Part shown: in pieces, positions 41,177 through 49,488 of the stretch | How positions within the stretch are numbered: position 1 is the first letter of the stretch | Layout: each line of letters opens with the position of its first letter | Source: Oscillospiraceae bacterium | GTDB lineage: Bacteria > Bacillota > Clostridia > Oscillospirales > Acutalibacteraceae | DNA length: 64,000 bases | Direction of reading: 5' to 3' | Assembly: GCA_003514385.1 (NCBI GenBank) | Contig: DOQR01000005.1 | Coordinates: 62,001 to 126,000, forward strand | Program-made: the position numbers and the translations under genes | Notes under the pieces: generated by a model | The model's input: the letters and a program-made list of their open reading frames with translations, nothing else | What the model was told of the DNA's origin: nothing | The model's database searches: none

Positions 41177-42079
41177 ATGGACGACAAACTCAAAAACGCT
41201 CTTTATGAGCGCTATACGAGGTCGTGCAGACCGCAGTATTTCGCCTCGTGGGCGAAGCCGAAAGCCTCGGAGCTGAACATACTCCGCCACAGGCATCTCG
41301 GTGGGAATCAAGAGGTGATATGAGATATCGCTAAAGACAGCGGAAAGGCAGCCGACCATATCGAAATGGCGGGCTTTTATGCCTCCGCGATAATCAGCTA
41401 CGGCAAGAACAAAAACGGCGAGCTGAAGCTGATGAAGCATCTGACGGTGCCGACCCTGCGCTTCAAGCCCGATCTGACCGAGTCGTCGTTTAGCCATAAT
41501 TTTAACGGCTGTGCCGCAGTGATAAAGCAAAACGGCATGGCGCTCACAGAATATCCTGAGACCGTCTCCGTCAAGGGCGATTTGTCTATATCTTCGCGAG
41601 CAGGCGACGGAACCGAGATTATACGCAGGTTCACTCCCGCCGTTGATCAGCCCGCGCTTATCGAGACTGTTACGGTTTTCAACCGCTCCGATAAAACACA
41701 GAAATATGAAGTGTTCGGCGCATATTACAGCGAGTCGGTGAACGCTTTATGGTGCGTTGGGGACAAAAATATAACCGCCGAAAGTTCGGCAGTGTTCGGC
41801 GATATTTTCGAGCCGACCGCTCAGCGGAGCCGCGAATATGAAATCGCTCCCGGCGATTGCTTCACTTTTTACTGTGTCTATTATGCCTATCAGACCGAGA
41901 TGCTTTCAGCATTTTCAATACATGACGAGATAGCAAAGCGCGATAAGTTTATATTAAATATGTTCGGTTCGCTCAGACTCGAATCCGGTATCCCGGAGCT
42001 TGACGCGCAGTTTGCCCACTGCATTTTGCGCGGCAGCGGTGCGTCGAGTCGCCGCACCCTACAAGGTGCTTATCAATAA
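41177..42079 (+). pseudogene. Truncated glycosidase-like gene with in-frame TGA
   Basis: An ATG with AGGAGAAG upstream starts MDDKLKNALYERYTRSCRPQ; after 48 codons a TGA (41321-41323) interrupts, and the same frame goes on with DIAKDSGKAADHIEMAGFYA and a beta-sandwich region (SSFSHNFNGCAAVIKQNG, VFNRSDKTQKYEVFGAYY). It ends at 42079 in LRGSGASSRRTLQGAYQ just as the expected helical barrel (ELDAQFAHCILRGS) begins, so most of the catalytic domain is missing. The style is that of an uncharacterised six-hairpin glycosidase family. Position after the symporter suggests it once worked on the imported sugar. Confidence 0.65.
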
Positions 42080-42222
42080 AATTGTGCAAACTCCGTGGGC
42101 GGATGATATCTGTTCTTACATCATTGTGACAATTCGCAATATTAATACGACTGTCTATATCCTATACCCACACTCGCGCCCTCCAACTTATAAACACATC
42201 CCTATCTCATGTCGAAATGAAA

Positions 42223-42255
42223 AAATCCTACCCACGAAAGCCGTGGATAGGATTT
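42223..42255 (-). terminator. Terminator of the WYL gene
   Basis: AAATCCTACCCACG pairs with CGTGGATAGGATTT (one C-A mismatch) over GAAAGC, with A-rich sequence on the left giving T on the minus strand. Confidence 0.75.
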
Positions 42256-42274
42256 GCTGTTTTACTCGTTCTGT

Positions 42275-43261
42275 TTATTTATACTGCGCGAGCACATCAG
42301 ATGCGAGGGCTGTGAGTTCGTCTTTTACACTCTCGGGAGAGAGAATTGCGACATCCGCGCCGAAGTTCATTATCCATGTCAGGAACACAGGGCTCACGAA
42401 CACTTTTACGCGCATGTCAAAGTGCGTGTCGGTGATATTTGAAAACGCAGTGTCGAATCCGAATTTGTCTATCATGACATTTGCAAGCTTGTTTTCGCAG
42501 CGGAGTGTGACCGTCTCCTCGCGTCCGCCGTACATTCCGAAGGTCTGCTTTGAATAGAGCGCCATATCGAAATCGGCGAAGAACTCCGCGCCGTCGCGCT
42601 TTTCTTCGGTCGGCTGAATTTTTGTCATTTTGTCGACCCGGTAGTGCTTTATCTTGTTCTCGTCCGAGTCGTAGCCTATCATGTAATAATTTTCATCATC
42701 CCAGGTCAGCGCCCACGGGCTGATGCGATATATTTTGCCGTCGTGGCGCAGCTTCTTCTGCTTGTGCTCGTCCCAGGTGAAATATTGAAACGCTATCTTC
42801 GCGTCGCGGTTTATCGCGTCGTGTATGTAGTCGACGGCGTAGTAGATGCTCTCGTTCATTGCCTTGATGCGGTTCGAGACAAAGACCTGCCTCTGCAGTT
42901 CCTGCGCCTCATATCGGCTCGCAAAGCCCTCGATTTTCTTTATCAGCTCGTTGCTCTTTTTGTGCGTGATGAAGCGTGAGGACTGAACCGCGTCGACAAG
43001 AAGCTTCAGCTCCGGCAGCTCGAATTCACGGCTGATGACATGATAAGTCACGCTTTTGCCTTTTCTCTTGTCGATGTCGAGCCCGAACAGGCAGAGCACT
43101 TCAATGTCGTTGTAGAGCGTCTTGCGCTCCGCGTCGATGCCGTATTCGCCCAGCGCGTCCGATATCTCGGCGAGCGTCATTCCGTGCTCGTCGTCCGTGT
43201 TTTCGAGCAGGATCTTCATCAGATAGAGCAGTTTTATTTTCTGGTTTGATTTTTTAGCCAT
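42275..43261 (-). CDS. WYL-domain transcriptional regulator
   Basis: 328 residues: an N-terminal winged helix-turn-helix (about 5-65; MTLAEISDALGEYGIDAERKT), a central WYL domain (about 145-225; ISPWALTWDDENYYMIGYD with the W-Y-L-type triad) and a C-terminal WCX region. WYL regulators bind small ligands or nucleic acids and control stress, DNA damage and defence genes. It is divergent from a small membrane protein gene, with a promoter and a perfect 9-bp inverted repeat between. GGAGGAT precedes the ATG. Confidence 0.9.
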   Translation of the reverse strand: MAKKSNQKIKLLYLMKILLENTDDEHGMTLAEISDALGEYGIDAERKTLYNDIEVLCLFGLDIDKRKGKSVTYHVISREFELPELKLLVDAVQSSRFITHKKSNELIKKIEGFASRYEAQELQRQVFVSNRIKAMNESIYYAVDYIHDAINRDAKIAFQYFTWDEHKQKKLRHDGKIYRISPWALTWDDENYYMIGYDSDENKIKHYRVDKMTKIQPTEEKRDGAEFFADFDMALYSKQTFGMYGGREETVTLRCENKLANVMIDKFGFDTAFSNITDTHFDMRVKVFVSPVFLTWIMNFGADVAILSPESVKDELTALASDVLAQYK

Positions 43262-43336
43262 TTTTATATCCTCCGATTTGATTTACGGATATATTATAAA
43301 ATATTTCGTGCACCAAAAAACGGACTCTGCAAAGTT

Positions 43337-43377
43337 ATTATACGGCATATTGCCAAATTTTGCAATGAGCAATATGC
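43337..43377 (-). promoter_or_regulatory. WYL gene promoter and overlapping operator
   Basis: Minus strand: TTGCAA, 17-bp spacer, TATAAT (43337-43365). GCATATTGC (43345-43353) and GCAATATGC (43369-43377) form a perfect 9-bp inverted repeat flanking the -35, the usual place for an autorepressor site. Confidence 0.7.
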
Positions 43378-43416
43378 TATTTTTTGTCAAAATAAAGTTC
43401 GCTATTGAAAAAGCGC

Positions 43417-43443
43417 TTGACAAAAAACGGAACATGATAAAAT
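43417..43443 (+). promoter_or_regulatory. Promoter of the small membrane protein gene
   Basis: TTGACA then TAAAAT with 15 bp between (short), 31 bp before the ATG at 43475. Confidence 0.55.
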
Positions 43444-43474
43444 GAAATAAAAATTACAGCAAAAGGAGAAAATT

Positions 43475-43696
43475 ATGGATCTTGTTATCGGCATTATTTT
43501 TGATGTTATCGCAACTGCGGCTTTGGTGTACCTGTTTATCTTCGGATATAACAGCGAGTATGAGGCGGCGGCGACTGTTATCGCTCCGGTGCTCATTTAT
43601 ATCATATGGAGCAGACGCGCTCAGATGATAAAGACACGCAAATGGCGTGAGTCGATTGAAAAGCAGATGAAAAACAAAGACGAAAAAGAGTCATAA
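43475..43696 (+). CDS. Small membrane protein, function unknown
   Basis: 73 residues. Two hydrophobic helices (about 3-24 and 30-46), then a basic cytoplasmic tail (RRAQMIKTRKWRESIEKQMKNKDEKES). AAAGGAG before the ATG and its own promoter support expression. It is divergent from the WYL regulator, so it may be under its control. Not recognised as a known family. Confidence 0.7.
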   Translation: MDLVIGIIFDVIATAALVYLFIFGYNSEYEAAATVIAPVLIYIIWSRRAQMIKTRKWRESIEKQMKNKDEKES

Positions 43697-43702
43697 CCAA
43701 AC

Positions 43703-43744
43703 AAAAAGCGGCGGCAAACCACTCAAGGCTTGCCGCCGCTTTTT
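43703..43744. terminator. Bidirectional terminator
   Basis: AAAAAGCGGCGGCAA and TTGCCGCCGCTTTTT form a 15-bp perfect stem between the small membrane protein gene and the convergent PHP gene. Confidence 0.9.
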
Positions 43745-43750
43745 ATTAAC

Positions 43751-45175
43751 TTACTTTGCGAATGCGTCGTTGTGGGTCAGCGCGAACCAGATTTTGCAGA
43801 ACAGCTCGCTCTTTCCGCATACGTAGAGAATCGTATCGGCGAAAAGCTTGACTACATTGCCCCAGTCGAAGAAGAACTTGTTCTCCGCCTCCGGTGCGCC
43901 GTCGTAGTCGAGGGTGAACGCCTGGGTGTAGAGGATACCGCCCTCACCGAAAACCTCGGCGCGGACATAGCTGCCTATCTCGTCCGAGTAGTCGTCGAGG
44001 TCTATCTCGGAGCCGACATGAATGACCTTGCCGTCCGCTATCCAGTGAATCGTCAGATAGTTCTCTGCGGTTATCGCTATCGTGTCCTCCTTGTCGTCAA
44101 CGGCGATGTTTGTTATCACCGGCTGAACAAGGTCGGGCGATGCGTACCACTGGCCGTTCTCGTCCGCGACATTATAGCCTACTTCCTTGCTGAACTGTTC
44201 GAGCTCGGGGGTGTTCTTTATATATCTGCTTCCCGCGAAGAACGCGCCCTGCTTCATGCATTCCTTGAGGTTATCTACCGTGTTCGAGGGCATGAGCATT
44301 ATCGTCCAGCCGTTGTCCATGGCGGAGAGGCGATGTGCGTCGGAGCTTGCAAAAGCAAAGACGTTGCGCCCGGAGGGTACGACCTTCTGGAGCAGGATAT
44401 CCCAGAGCTTGCGGTCGTGGCGGGTGCGGTAGTCGCCCTTGGAGTTGACATCGATGCCGAGGCAGGAGGGATACATCTTGAGCAGACGGGCGAACTTGTT
44501 TATGTCATAGTCGTAGTCTTCGTTATAAGCCTTGTCGAAATCCTTTTCGTTGCGCGCGCCCGTGTATTCGCCGGGGTGGTTGATGACCGAAAGACCGCCG
44601 AGCTCTTCAACATTCTTTATCGGCGTCTCGTAGTCGCTCGTGCCGCCAAGGACACCGTTGCCGTAGTCAACGAACCAGGAGTTGACATGCGAGTTGTTGA
44701 ACGAAGTCGGGTTGTTCTCGATGCCGTAGGGGACGCGGAGCATTCCGCGGCCGCCTCTGTCGCTGCCGGAGGTTATCTGATTGTAGCGCCCCTGAGTCAG
44801 TCCCGTCGGCTTCTCGAAGCCGTTCTCGCGTCTGAATCCGAGCGCGAGCTGGAGCGCGGGAACATAGTTCGGCTCTGTCCAGCCTCTGTCAACGGTGCCG
44901 TGATCGGTTATCGCGAGAATGTCGTAGCCCATTGAATAATAGGTCTCGATGACATATCTGAAATCATTGTCGCCGTCTGAAACTATGCTGTGATTGTGCA
45001 GGCTCGCCTTGTATTGACCGTAGTTTTTCCAGTCAACCGTGGCGTAGGGGTTTGTTATCGCGTAGTCAACGTCCTTCGTGTCCGCGTCCTGCGCGAAGAC
45101 TGCGGGAAGCATCCCGAAGAGCATCACTGCGGCGAGGAAGAACGAGAGAATACGCTTGAAACTGTTTTTTTTCAT
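43751..45175 (-). CDS. Secreted PHP-domain protein
   Basis: 474 residues. Signal peptide MKKNSFKRILSFFLAAVMLF, with probable cleavage after AVFA. The PHP metal motif is LHNHSIVSDG (about 60-69) and AITDHGTVD follows near residue 90, so at least the first two metal-binding histidine groups are present; later motifs include VINHPGEY and AFASSDAHRL. PHP domains are metal-dependent phosphoesterases. The C-terminal 100 residues form a beta domain (ITNIAVDDKEDTIAITAEN), perhaps a binding module. ATG 45175 has AAAGGAG upstream; the longer reading to 45265 has none. Substrate unknown; export is clear. Confidence 0.82.
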   Translation of the reverse strand: MKKNSFKRILSFFLAAVMLFGMLPAVFAQDADTKDVDYAITNPYATVDWKNYGQYKASLHNHSIVSDGDNDFRYVIETYYSMGYDILAITDHGTVDRGWTEPNYVPALQLALGFRRENGFEKPTGLTQGRYNQITSGSDRGGRGMLRVPYGIENNPTSFNNSHVNSWFVDYGNGVLGGTSDYETPIKNVEELGGLSVINHPGEYTGARNEKDFDKAYNEDYDYDINKFARLLKMYPSCLGIDVNSKGDYRTRHDRKLWDILLQKVVPSGRNVFAFASSDAHRLSAMDNGWTIMLMPSNTVDNLKECMKQGAFFAGSRYIKNTPELEQFSKEVGYNVADENGQWYASPDLVQPVITNIAVDDKEDTIAITAENYLTIHWIADGKVIHVGSEIDLDDYSDEIGSYVRAEVFGEGGILYTQAFTLDYDGAPEAENKFFFDWGNVVKLFADTILYVCGKSELFCKIWFALTHNDAFAK

Positions 45176-45345
45176 CTCATGACTCCTTTCATTTTGCGTA
45201 TGCGAGAAAAATGTTGAAATCATTATACAATATTGCACTGCAAAAGTCAAAAATTTTATGCGCATTTACCTAATTTTTGGTCTTGGATATGGAAAAAGCG
45301 TGTTATATATGTTAAAATCATATAAGTATCTCAACGGAGGACGAC

Positions 45346-46032
45346 ATGGATATAAGAGAAGAGCTCGAACAGCTCAGAGATGAAAAGTACAGGGAGTTCG
45401 GCTTGTCGCTCCTGCCGAATGTCGACAAGAGCAAGATAATCGGCGTTCGCCTGCCGCAGCTGAGAGCAGTCGCGGCGCGGATAAAAAAAGAAAGCCCCAA
45501 GGGCGTTATGCCCGATCTCCCGCAGGGCGATATGCTTGAAGAAAAGCTTGTGCGCGGATTCGTTATTGCAAGTGCCGATCTGCCGTTCGAAGAGCATCTG
45601 AAAGCGGCGGCGGATTTTGTGCCGGAGATAGATAATTGGTCTGTCTGCGACAGCTTCGTGAACAGCCTCAAGTTTTTCAAAAAAGGCAGGGAGCGGGTCT
45701 GGGAGTTTTTGCAGCCGTATTTCGATTCCGATAAGCCCTATGATATCCGCTTTGCGGTCGTCGCGGCGCTCAATTATTTCTCTGATGATGAGTACGCCGC
45801 CCGTGCTTTCGGGAAGTTTGATAAGATAACCAACGATGACTACTATGTGAAAATGGCGGTCGCGTGGGCGGTCTCCGTGTTCTTCGTCCATGCGCCGGAA
45901 AAGACATGGCAGTATCTCGAAGATAATTGTCTCGACGATTTCACTTTCAACAAGTCGCTTCAGAAGATAACCGAATCTTATCGCGTCACGCCGCAGGACA
46001 AGGCGAAGATACGCGCAATGAAACGCAAATAA
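45346..46032 (+). CDS. DNA alkylation repair protein, AlkD-like
   Basis: 228 residues of helical HEAT-like repeats, as in AlkC/AlkD DNA glycosylases that remove N3- and N7-alkylpurines. The pattern YREFGLSLLPNVDKSKIIGVR, VCDSFVNSLKFF, IRFAVVAALNYF and VKMAVAWAVSVFFVHAPEKT is that of AlkD proteins of Firmicutes. The DSFV region holds the usual catalytic aspartate neighbourhood. CGGAGGACGAC precedes the ATG. It precedes GH3 by 22 bp, without obvious functional link. Confidence 0.88.
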   Translation: MDIREELEQLRDEKYREFGLSLLPNVDKSKIIGVRLPQLRAVAARIKKESPKGVMPDLPQGDMLEEKLVRGFVIASADLPFEEHLKAAADFVPEIDNWSVCDSFVNSLKFFKKGRERVWEFLQPYFDSDKPYDIRFAVVAALNYFSDDEYAARAFGKFDKITNDDYYVKMAVAWAVSVFFVHAPEKTWQYLEDNCLDDFTFNKSLQKITESYRVTPQDKAKIRAMKRK

Positions 46033-46054
46033 CAGCCGAACAGGAGATAATACA

Positions 46055-48547
46055 ATGAGCAACAAAGTACGCAGAATTTTTTCAAAAGCAGTCAATTTGA
46101 TTACTTCCGCAACCGCGCAGGGCCTGAGTAAAGGCGAGCTCGGTTCGCCCGATACTCCGGAGGAGATGAAGTCGATTGCAAGAATTGCAGCCGAAGAGGG
46201 CATAGTCATGCTCAAAAATAACGGCGTGCTGCCGATAAAAAATGACGAGAATGTCTGCATCTTCGGCAGAATTCAGAGGGACTATTTCTTCGTCGGCTAC
46301 GGTTCCGGAGGCGATGTCAATAAGCCCTATTGCGTCGATCTTGTGGACGGCATGAAAAACGCCGGAATAAAAGTCGACGAACAGATTGAAAAGATATACT
46401 CGGATTGGATAAAGAAGAACCCGGCGGACGACGGCTTCTGGGGCGCATGGCCGCGCTATCACGATGAGATGAAGATAGACGAAAAGACCGTCGCCGATGC
46501 GGCAAAGCGCAGCAGCTGCGCCGTCGTAGTTATAGGTCGCTCCGCGGGTGAGGACAGGGAAAACACGCTCAAAAAGGGCAGCTATTATCTGACCGACGAT
46601 GAAACAGCGCTGCTCGACAAAGTGACCGCGAATTTCAAAAACACCGTCGTGCTGATAAACAGCGGCAATATTATAGATATGTCGTGGATGAATAAATACG
46701 GCGACAAGCTCGGCGCGGTGCTCTATGTCTGGCAGGGCGGAATGGAGAGCGGAAACGCCATTGGTGAGGTCCTTTCCGGCAAAGCTTCGCCGAGCGGCAA
46801 GCTGCCAGATACCATTGCCGATTGCTACGAGAGCTATCCGGCGGCGAAGAACTTTGGCAAAAAGACATACAACAACTACGCCGAGGATATCTTCGTCGGC
46901 TACAGATATTTTGAAACCTTCGCGCCCGAAAAGGTCATGTTCCCGTTCGGCTTTGGTCTTAGCTACACTTCGTTCGAGCTGTCCGACAAGACCGTCATGG
47001 AGGCTGACGACAGAATAATAGTCTCCGTAAAAGTCAGGAATGTCGGCAGTGCCGCGGGCAAAGAGGTTATTGAGGTCTACTACGGCGCGCCGCAGGGCGA
47101 GCTCGGCAAGGCGGCAAAGAGCCTTGCCGCATATGAAAAAACGCACACTCTTCTGCCCGGTGAGGAGCAGAGGGTGGTCGTGTCGTTCCCGTGCGCCAAT
47201 ATGGCGTCGTTCGACGACTCCGGCAAATCCGGCGCGGCGTTCTGCTATGTGCTCGAAGCTGGGGACTATCCCATCTATGCCGGCACCGATGTGCGCTCCT
47301 GCGAGCAGATAGGCGTTCACACAGAGCCGGAGCTTCGTGTCACCGAGCGCCTTGCGAGCCGTGCGGACTGCGCACCGAAAGAGGCGTTCGACCGCCTTGT
47401 CGCCGCGACCGACGAACAGGGAAAAACAGAAAAAGCATATGAATCTGTTCCGCTGAGCACCGTTTCGCGCCGCGAGGAGATAGAGAAGAATCTGCCCGAA
47501 GCTCCCGATTTCACGGGCGACAAGGGCATAAAACTCGAAGATGTCGCCAATAACAGAGCGACCCTTGCGGGCTTCACGGCTCAGCTCGAGGATGTTGAGC
47601 TTGAGGCTCTCTGCCGTGGCGATTATGTCATGAACAGCAAGCTCGGCACTCCCGGCAACGCCGCAGTTTACGGCGGAATACTTAAATCTCTGCGCAAAAA
47701 AGGCGTGCCGCCCGTCAGCGCAACGGACGGCCCCTCCGGCATCAGACTCCATTGCTATGCCTCGCTCCTGCCTATCGGCACGCTGCTCGCGAGCACATGG
47801 AATCAGCAGCTCGTCCGCGAGCTGTATGCTCTCGAGGGTGCCGAGATGGCGCGCAAGGGCTCCGATGTCCTGCTCGCCCCGGGCATGAATATCCACAGAG
47901 ATCCGCTCTGCGGCAGAAACTTTGAATATTTCTCCGAGGATCCGCTGCTCGCCGGCACCATGGGCGCGGCGGTCGTGCGCGGCATCCAGTCGCAGGGAGT
48001 CTCCGCCTGCCCGAAGCACTTCGCCTGCAACAATCAGGAGACCATGCGTATCTATAACGATTCGCGTGTGTCCGAGCGCGCTCTGCGCGAGATATATCTC
48101 AAGGGCTTTGAAATATGCGTCAAAACCGCGCACCCGTTCAATATCATGACTTCTTATAATAAGATAAACGGCGTCTGGGGACACTATCATTACGGTACCT
48201 GCACGCAGATACTGCGCGGCGAATGGGAATATGACGGCTGCGTCATGACCGACTGGTGGATGCGCGCGAGCAAAGACCCGGATTTCCCGCTGCTTCGCAA
48301 CAACGCTTACCGCGTGCGCGGACAGGTGGATGTGCTCATGCCCGGCGCGGGAGCGGGCTCGCGCAAGGCAAAATATGACCCGTCTCTGCTCGAGAGCCTC
48401 GGCAAGCCGGACGGCATCACCCGCGCGGAGATATTCCGCAGCGCGATGAATACCCTGCGCTTCGTCCTGCGTTCGCATCCGTTCTGCGCCGAGCACGGAC
48501 TGGATAACGGCTACCGCCCGGGTCCCGATTGGTTCGAGTGTCGGTAA
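46055..48547 (+). CDS. GH3 beta-glucosidase-type enzyme with swapped domain order
   Basis: 830 residues. The order of domains is reversed from classical GH3. Residues 40-260 hold the (alpha/beta)6 part (AAEEGIVMLKNNGVLPI), then the fibronectin-like part (about 300-420), while the TIM barrel comes last (about 530-820: TDGPSGIRLH, GRNFEYFSEDPLL and CPKHFACNNQE), with the nucleophile Asp in CVMTDWW at about 731. Such permuted GH3s are known in Ruminococcus-like Clostridia (R. albus beta-glucosidase). No signal peptide. Likely acts on imported cello- or other beta-oligosaccharides. Confidence 0.9.
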   Translation: MSNKVRRIFSKAVNLITSATAQGLSKGELGSPDTPEEMKSIARIAAEEGIVMLKNNGVLPIKNDENVCIFGRIQRDYFFVGYGSGGDVNKPYCVDLVDGMKNAGIKVDEQIEKIYSDWIKKNPADDGFWGAWPRYHDEMKIDEKTVADAAKRSSCAVVVIGRSAGEDRENTLKKGSYYLTDDETALLDKVTANFKNTVVLINSGNIIDMSWMNKYGDKLGAVLYVWQGGMESGNAIGEVLSGKASPSGKLPDTIADCYESYPAAKNFGKKTYNNYAEDIFVGYRYFETFAPEKVMFPFGFGLSYTSFELSDKTVMEADDRIIVSVKVRNVGSAAGKEVIEVYYGAPQGELGKAAKSLAAYEKTHTLLPGEEQRVVVSFPCANMASFDDSGKSGAAFCYVLEAGDYPIYAGTDVRSCEQIGVHTEPELRVTERLASRADCAPKEAFDRLVAATDEQGKTEKAYESVPLSTVSRREEIEKNLPEAPDFTGDKGIKLEDVANNRATLAGFTAQLEDVELEALCRGDYVMNSKLGTPGNAAVYGGILKSLRKKGVPPVSATDGPSGIRLHCYASLLPIGTLLASTWNQQLVRELYALEGAEMARKGSDVLLAPGMNIHRDPLCGRNFEYFSEDPLLAGTMGAAVVRGIQSQGVSACPKHFACNNQETMRIYNDSRVSERALREIYLKGFEICVKTAHPFNIMTSYNKINGVWGHYHYGTCTQILRGEWEYDGCVMTDWWMRASKDPDFPLLRNNAYRVRGQVDVLMPGAGAGSRKAKYDPSLLESLGKPDGITRAEIFRSAMNTLRFVLRSHPFCAEHGLDNGYRPGPDWFECR

Positions 48548-48624
48548 TTTTTAGGATTCATTTATAAATTATCAAAAATATTTGCAGAAAAGCCGCAAAA
48601 AATGTATGTTGATACGGAATATTG

Positions 48625-48653
48625 TTGACGCCCGGTTTTTGCTGTGATAGACT
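48625..48653 (+). promoter_or_regulatory. Promoter of the lipoprotein gene at 48703
   Basis: TTGACG, 17-bp spacer, TAGACT, 49 bp before the ATG. Confidence 0.65.
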
Positions 48654-48702
48654 TCTCTTTAGCTTCCGATAATTTGATCGGTTATATAGGAGTAGTTGAA
48701 TA

Positions 48703-49350
48703 ATGGTTAAGAGGATCTCCGCGCTTGCGGCGGTTCTGCTGTGCGTATTCATGCTGTGCTCGTGTACGGCGTCGCGCTCGCAGATCGGCGCATATGTCCG
48801 CGGCACGCTCGACTCTGTCTATCTCAACGAGAACAGCGACGAGTATCTGGATTTGGTCGGCGGCACTGCCGAAGAATGCGAAACCCAGTATCAGCAGTAT
48901 ATCCAGGACGAGGTCGAATATTTCAAAATGTGTATGGATATCGACGCGGTGTCCGATGCGAATTATCAGCGCATGGTGAAGATATTCGAAACGCTCTATG
49001 CCCATTGTAAGTATGAGGTCGGCGAGGTAACGCGAAGCTCCGACAGATTCCTTGTCAGCGTGACCGTCTATCCGATAGATGTCATATCAAAAGCGGAGGA
49101 AAACGGTATCGACGATTTCGAGAAGTCCTATGGCGAGCGTGCGAGAAAAGGGGAGTTCGATAAGCTCTCTGACTCCGAGCGCGAGGAGCTCTGGGCGGAC
49201 GGAATAATCACCGAGGTTGAAAAGAATCTTGATAATATCGGCTATCTCGACCCCGTCACGATATCGCTCCAGGTGATTATCGAGGACGACGGATATTCAA
49301 TTGTGGATGATGACCTCGTCCGCATGGATGAACTTGTTATCAGCTATTGA
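48703..49350 (+). CDS. Lipoprotein of unknown function
   Basis: 215 residues. Signal peptide with lipobox MLCSC (Cys 20-21). The mature part is acidic and helical, beginning ASRSQIGAYVRGTLDSVYLN, then a beta-rich middle SSDRFLVSVTVYPID and VTISLQVIIEDDGYSIVDDDL. It resembles short Clostridia lipoproteins sometimes labelled DUF5105, but I do not rely on that. ATAGGAG precedes the ATG; own promoter and terminator make it monocistronic. Confidence 0.7.
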   Translation: MVKRISALAAVLLCVFMLCSCTASRSQIGAYVRGTLDSVYLNENSDEYLDLVGGTAEECETQYQQYIQDEVEYFKMCMDIDAVSDANYQRMVKIFETLYAHCKYEVGEVTRSSDRFLVSVTVYPIDVISKAEENGIDDFEKSYGERARKGEFDKLSDSEREELWADGIITEVEKNLDNIGYLDPVTISLQVIIEDDGYSIVDDDLVRMDELVISY

Positions 49351-49360
49351 CAGACAAAGC

Positions 49361-49393
49361 AAAACCGTTCCGAATTATTCGGAACGGTTTTTT
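49361..49393 (+). terminator. Terminator after the lipoprotein gene
   Basis: AAAACCGTTCCGAA-TTA-TTCGGAACGGTTTT, a 14-bp perfect stem followed by T's. Confidence 0.92.
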
Positions 49394-49433
49394 TAACGGA
49401 AATATATAACGGTCATTATCTGCGACATTTGTC

Positions 49434-49462
49434 TTGACATTTTATTGCCTTGCATATAAAAT
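49434..49462 (+). promoter_or_regulatory. Promoter of the AMP-forming synthetase gene
   Basis: TTGACA, 17-bp spacer, TAAAAT. It overlaps the in-frame ATG at 49450, which is therefore upstream of the transcript start. Confidence 0.75.
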
Positions 49463-49488
49463 GTATTGTGGGAGATGAGAAAATAAAT

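Noticed and set aside
41321..41323. The in-frame TGA could be selenocysteine or a recoded Trp codon.
   Set aside because: TGA ends many normal genes here (for example dnaG and cmk), so it is not recoded. No SECIS-like hairpin is evident just after it, and the gene is also truncated at its 3' end, so a plain nonsense mutation is simpler.
46082..48496. An 804-codon open frame on the minus strand opposite the GH3 gene.
   Set aside because: It is a shadow of the high-GC codon usage of GH3; it has no ribosome site or recognisable domain, while the plus-strand frame has a full GH3 fold. Similar long antisense frames opposite dnaG, rpoD, ispH-rpsA and GH29 were left out for the same reason.
49450..49488. 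ATG at 49450 as the start of the AMP-binding gene.
   Set aside because: It falls within the promoter (between the -35 and -10 boxes), so it cannot be in the mRNA made from that promoter.
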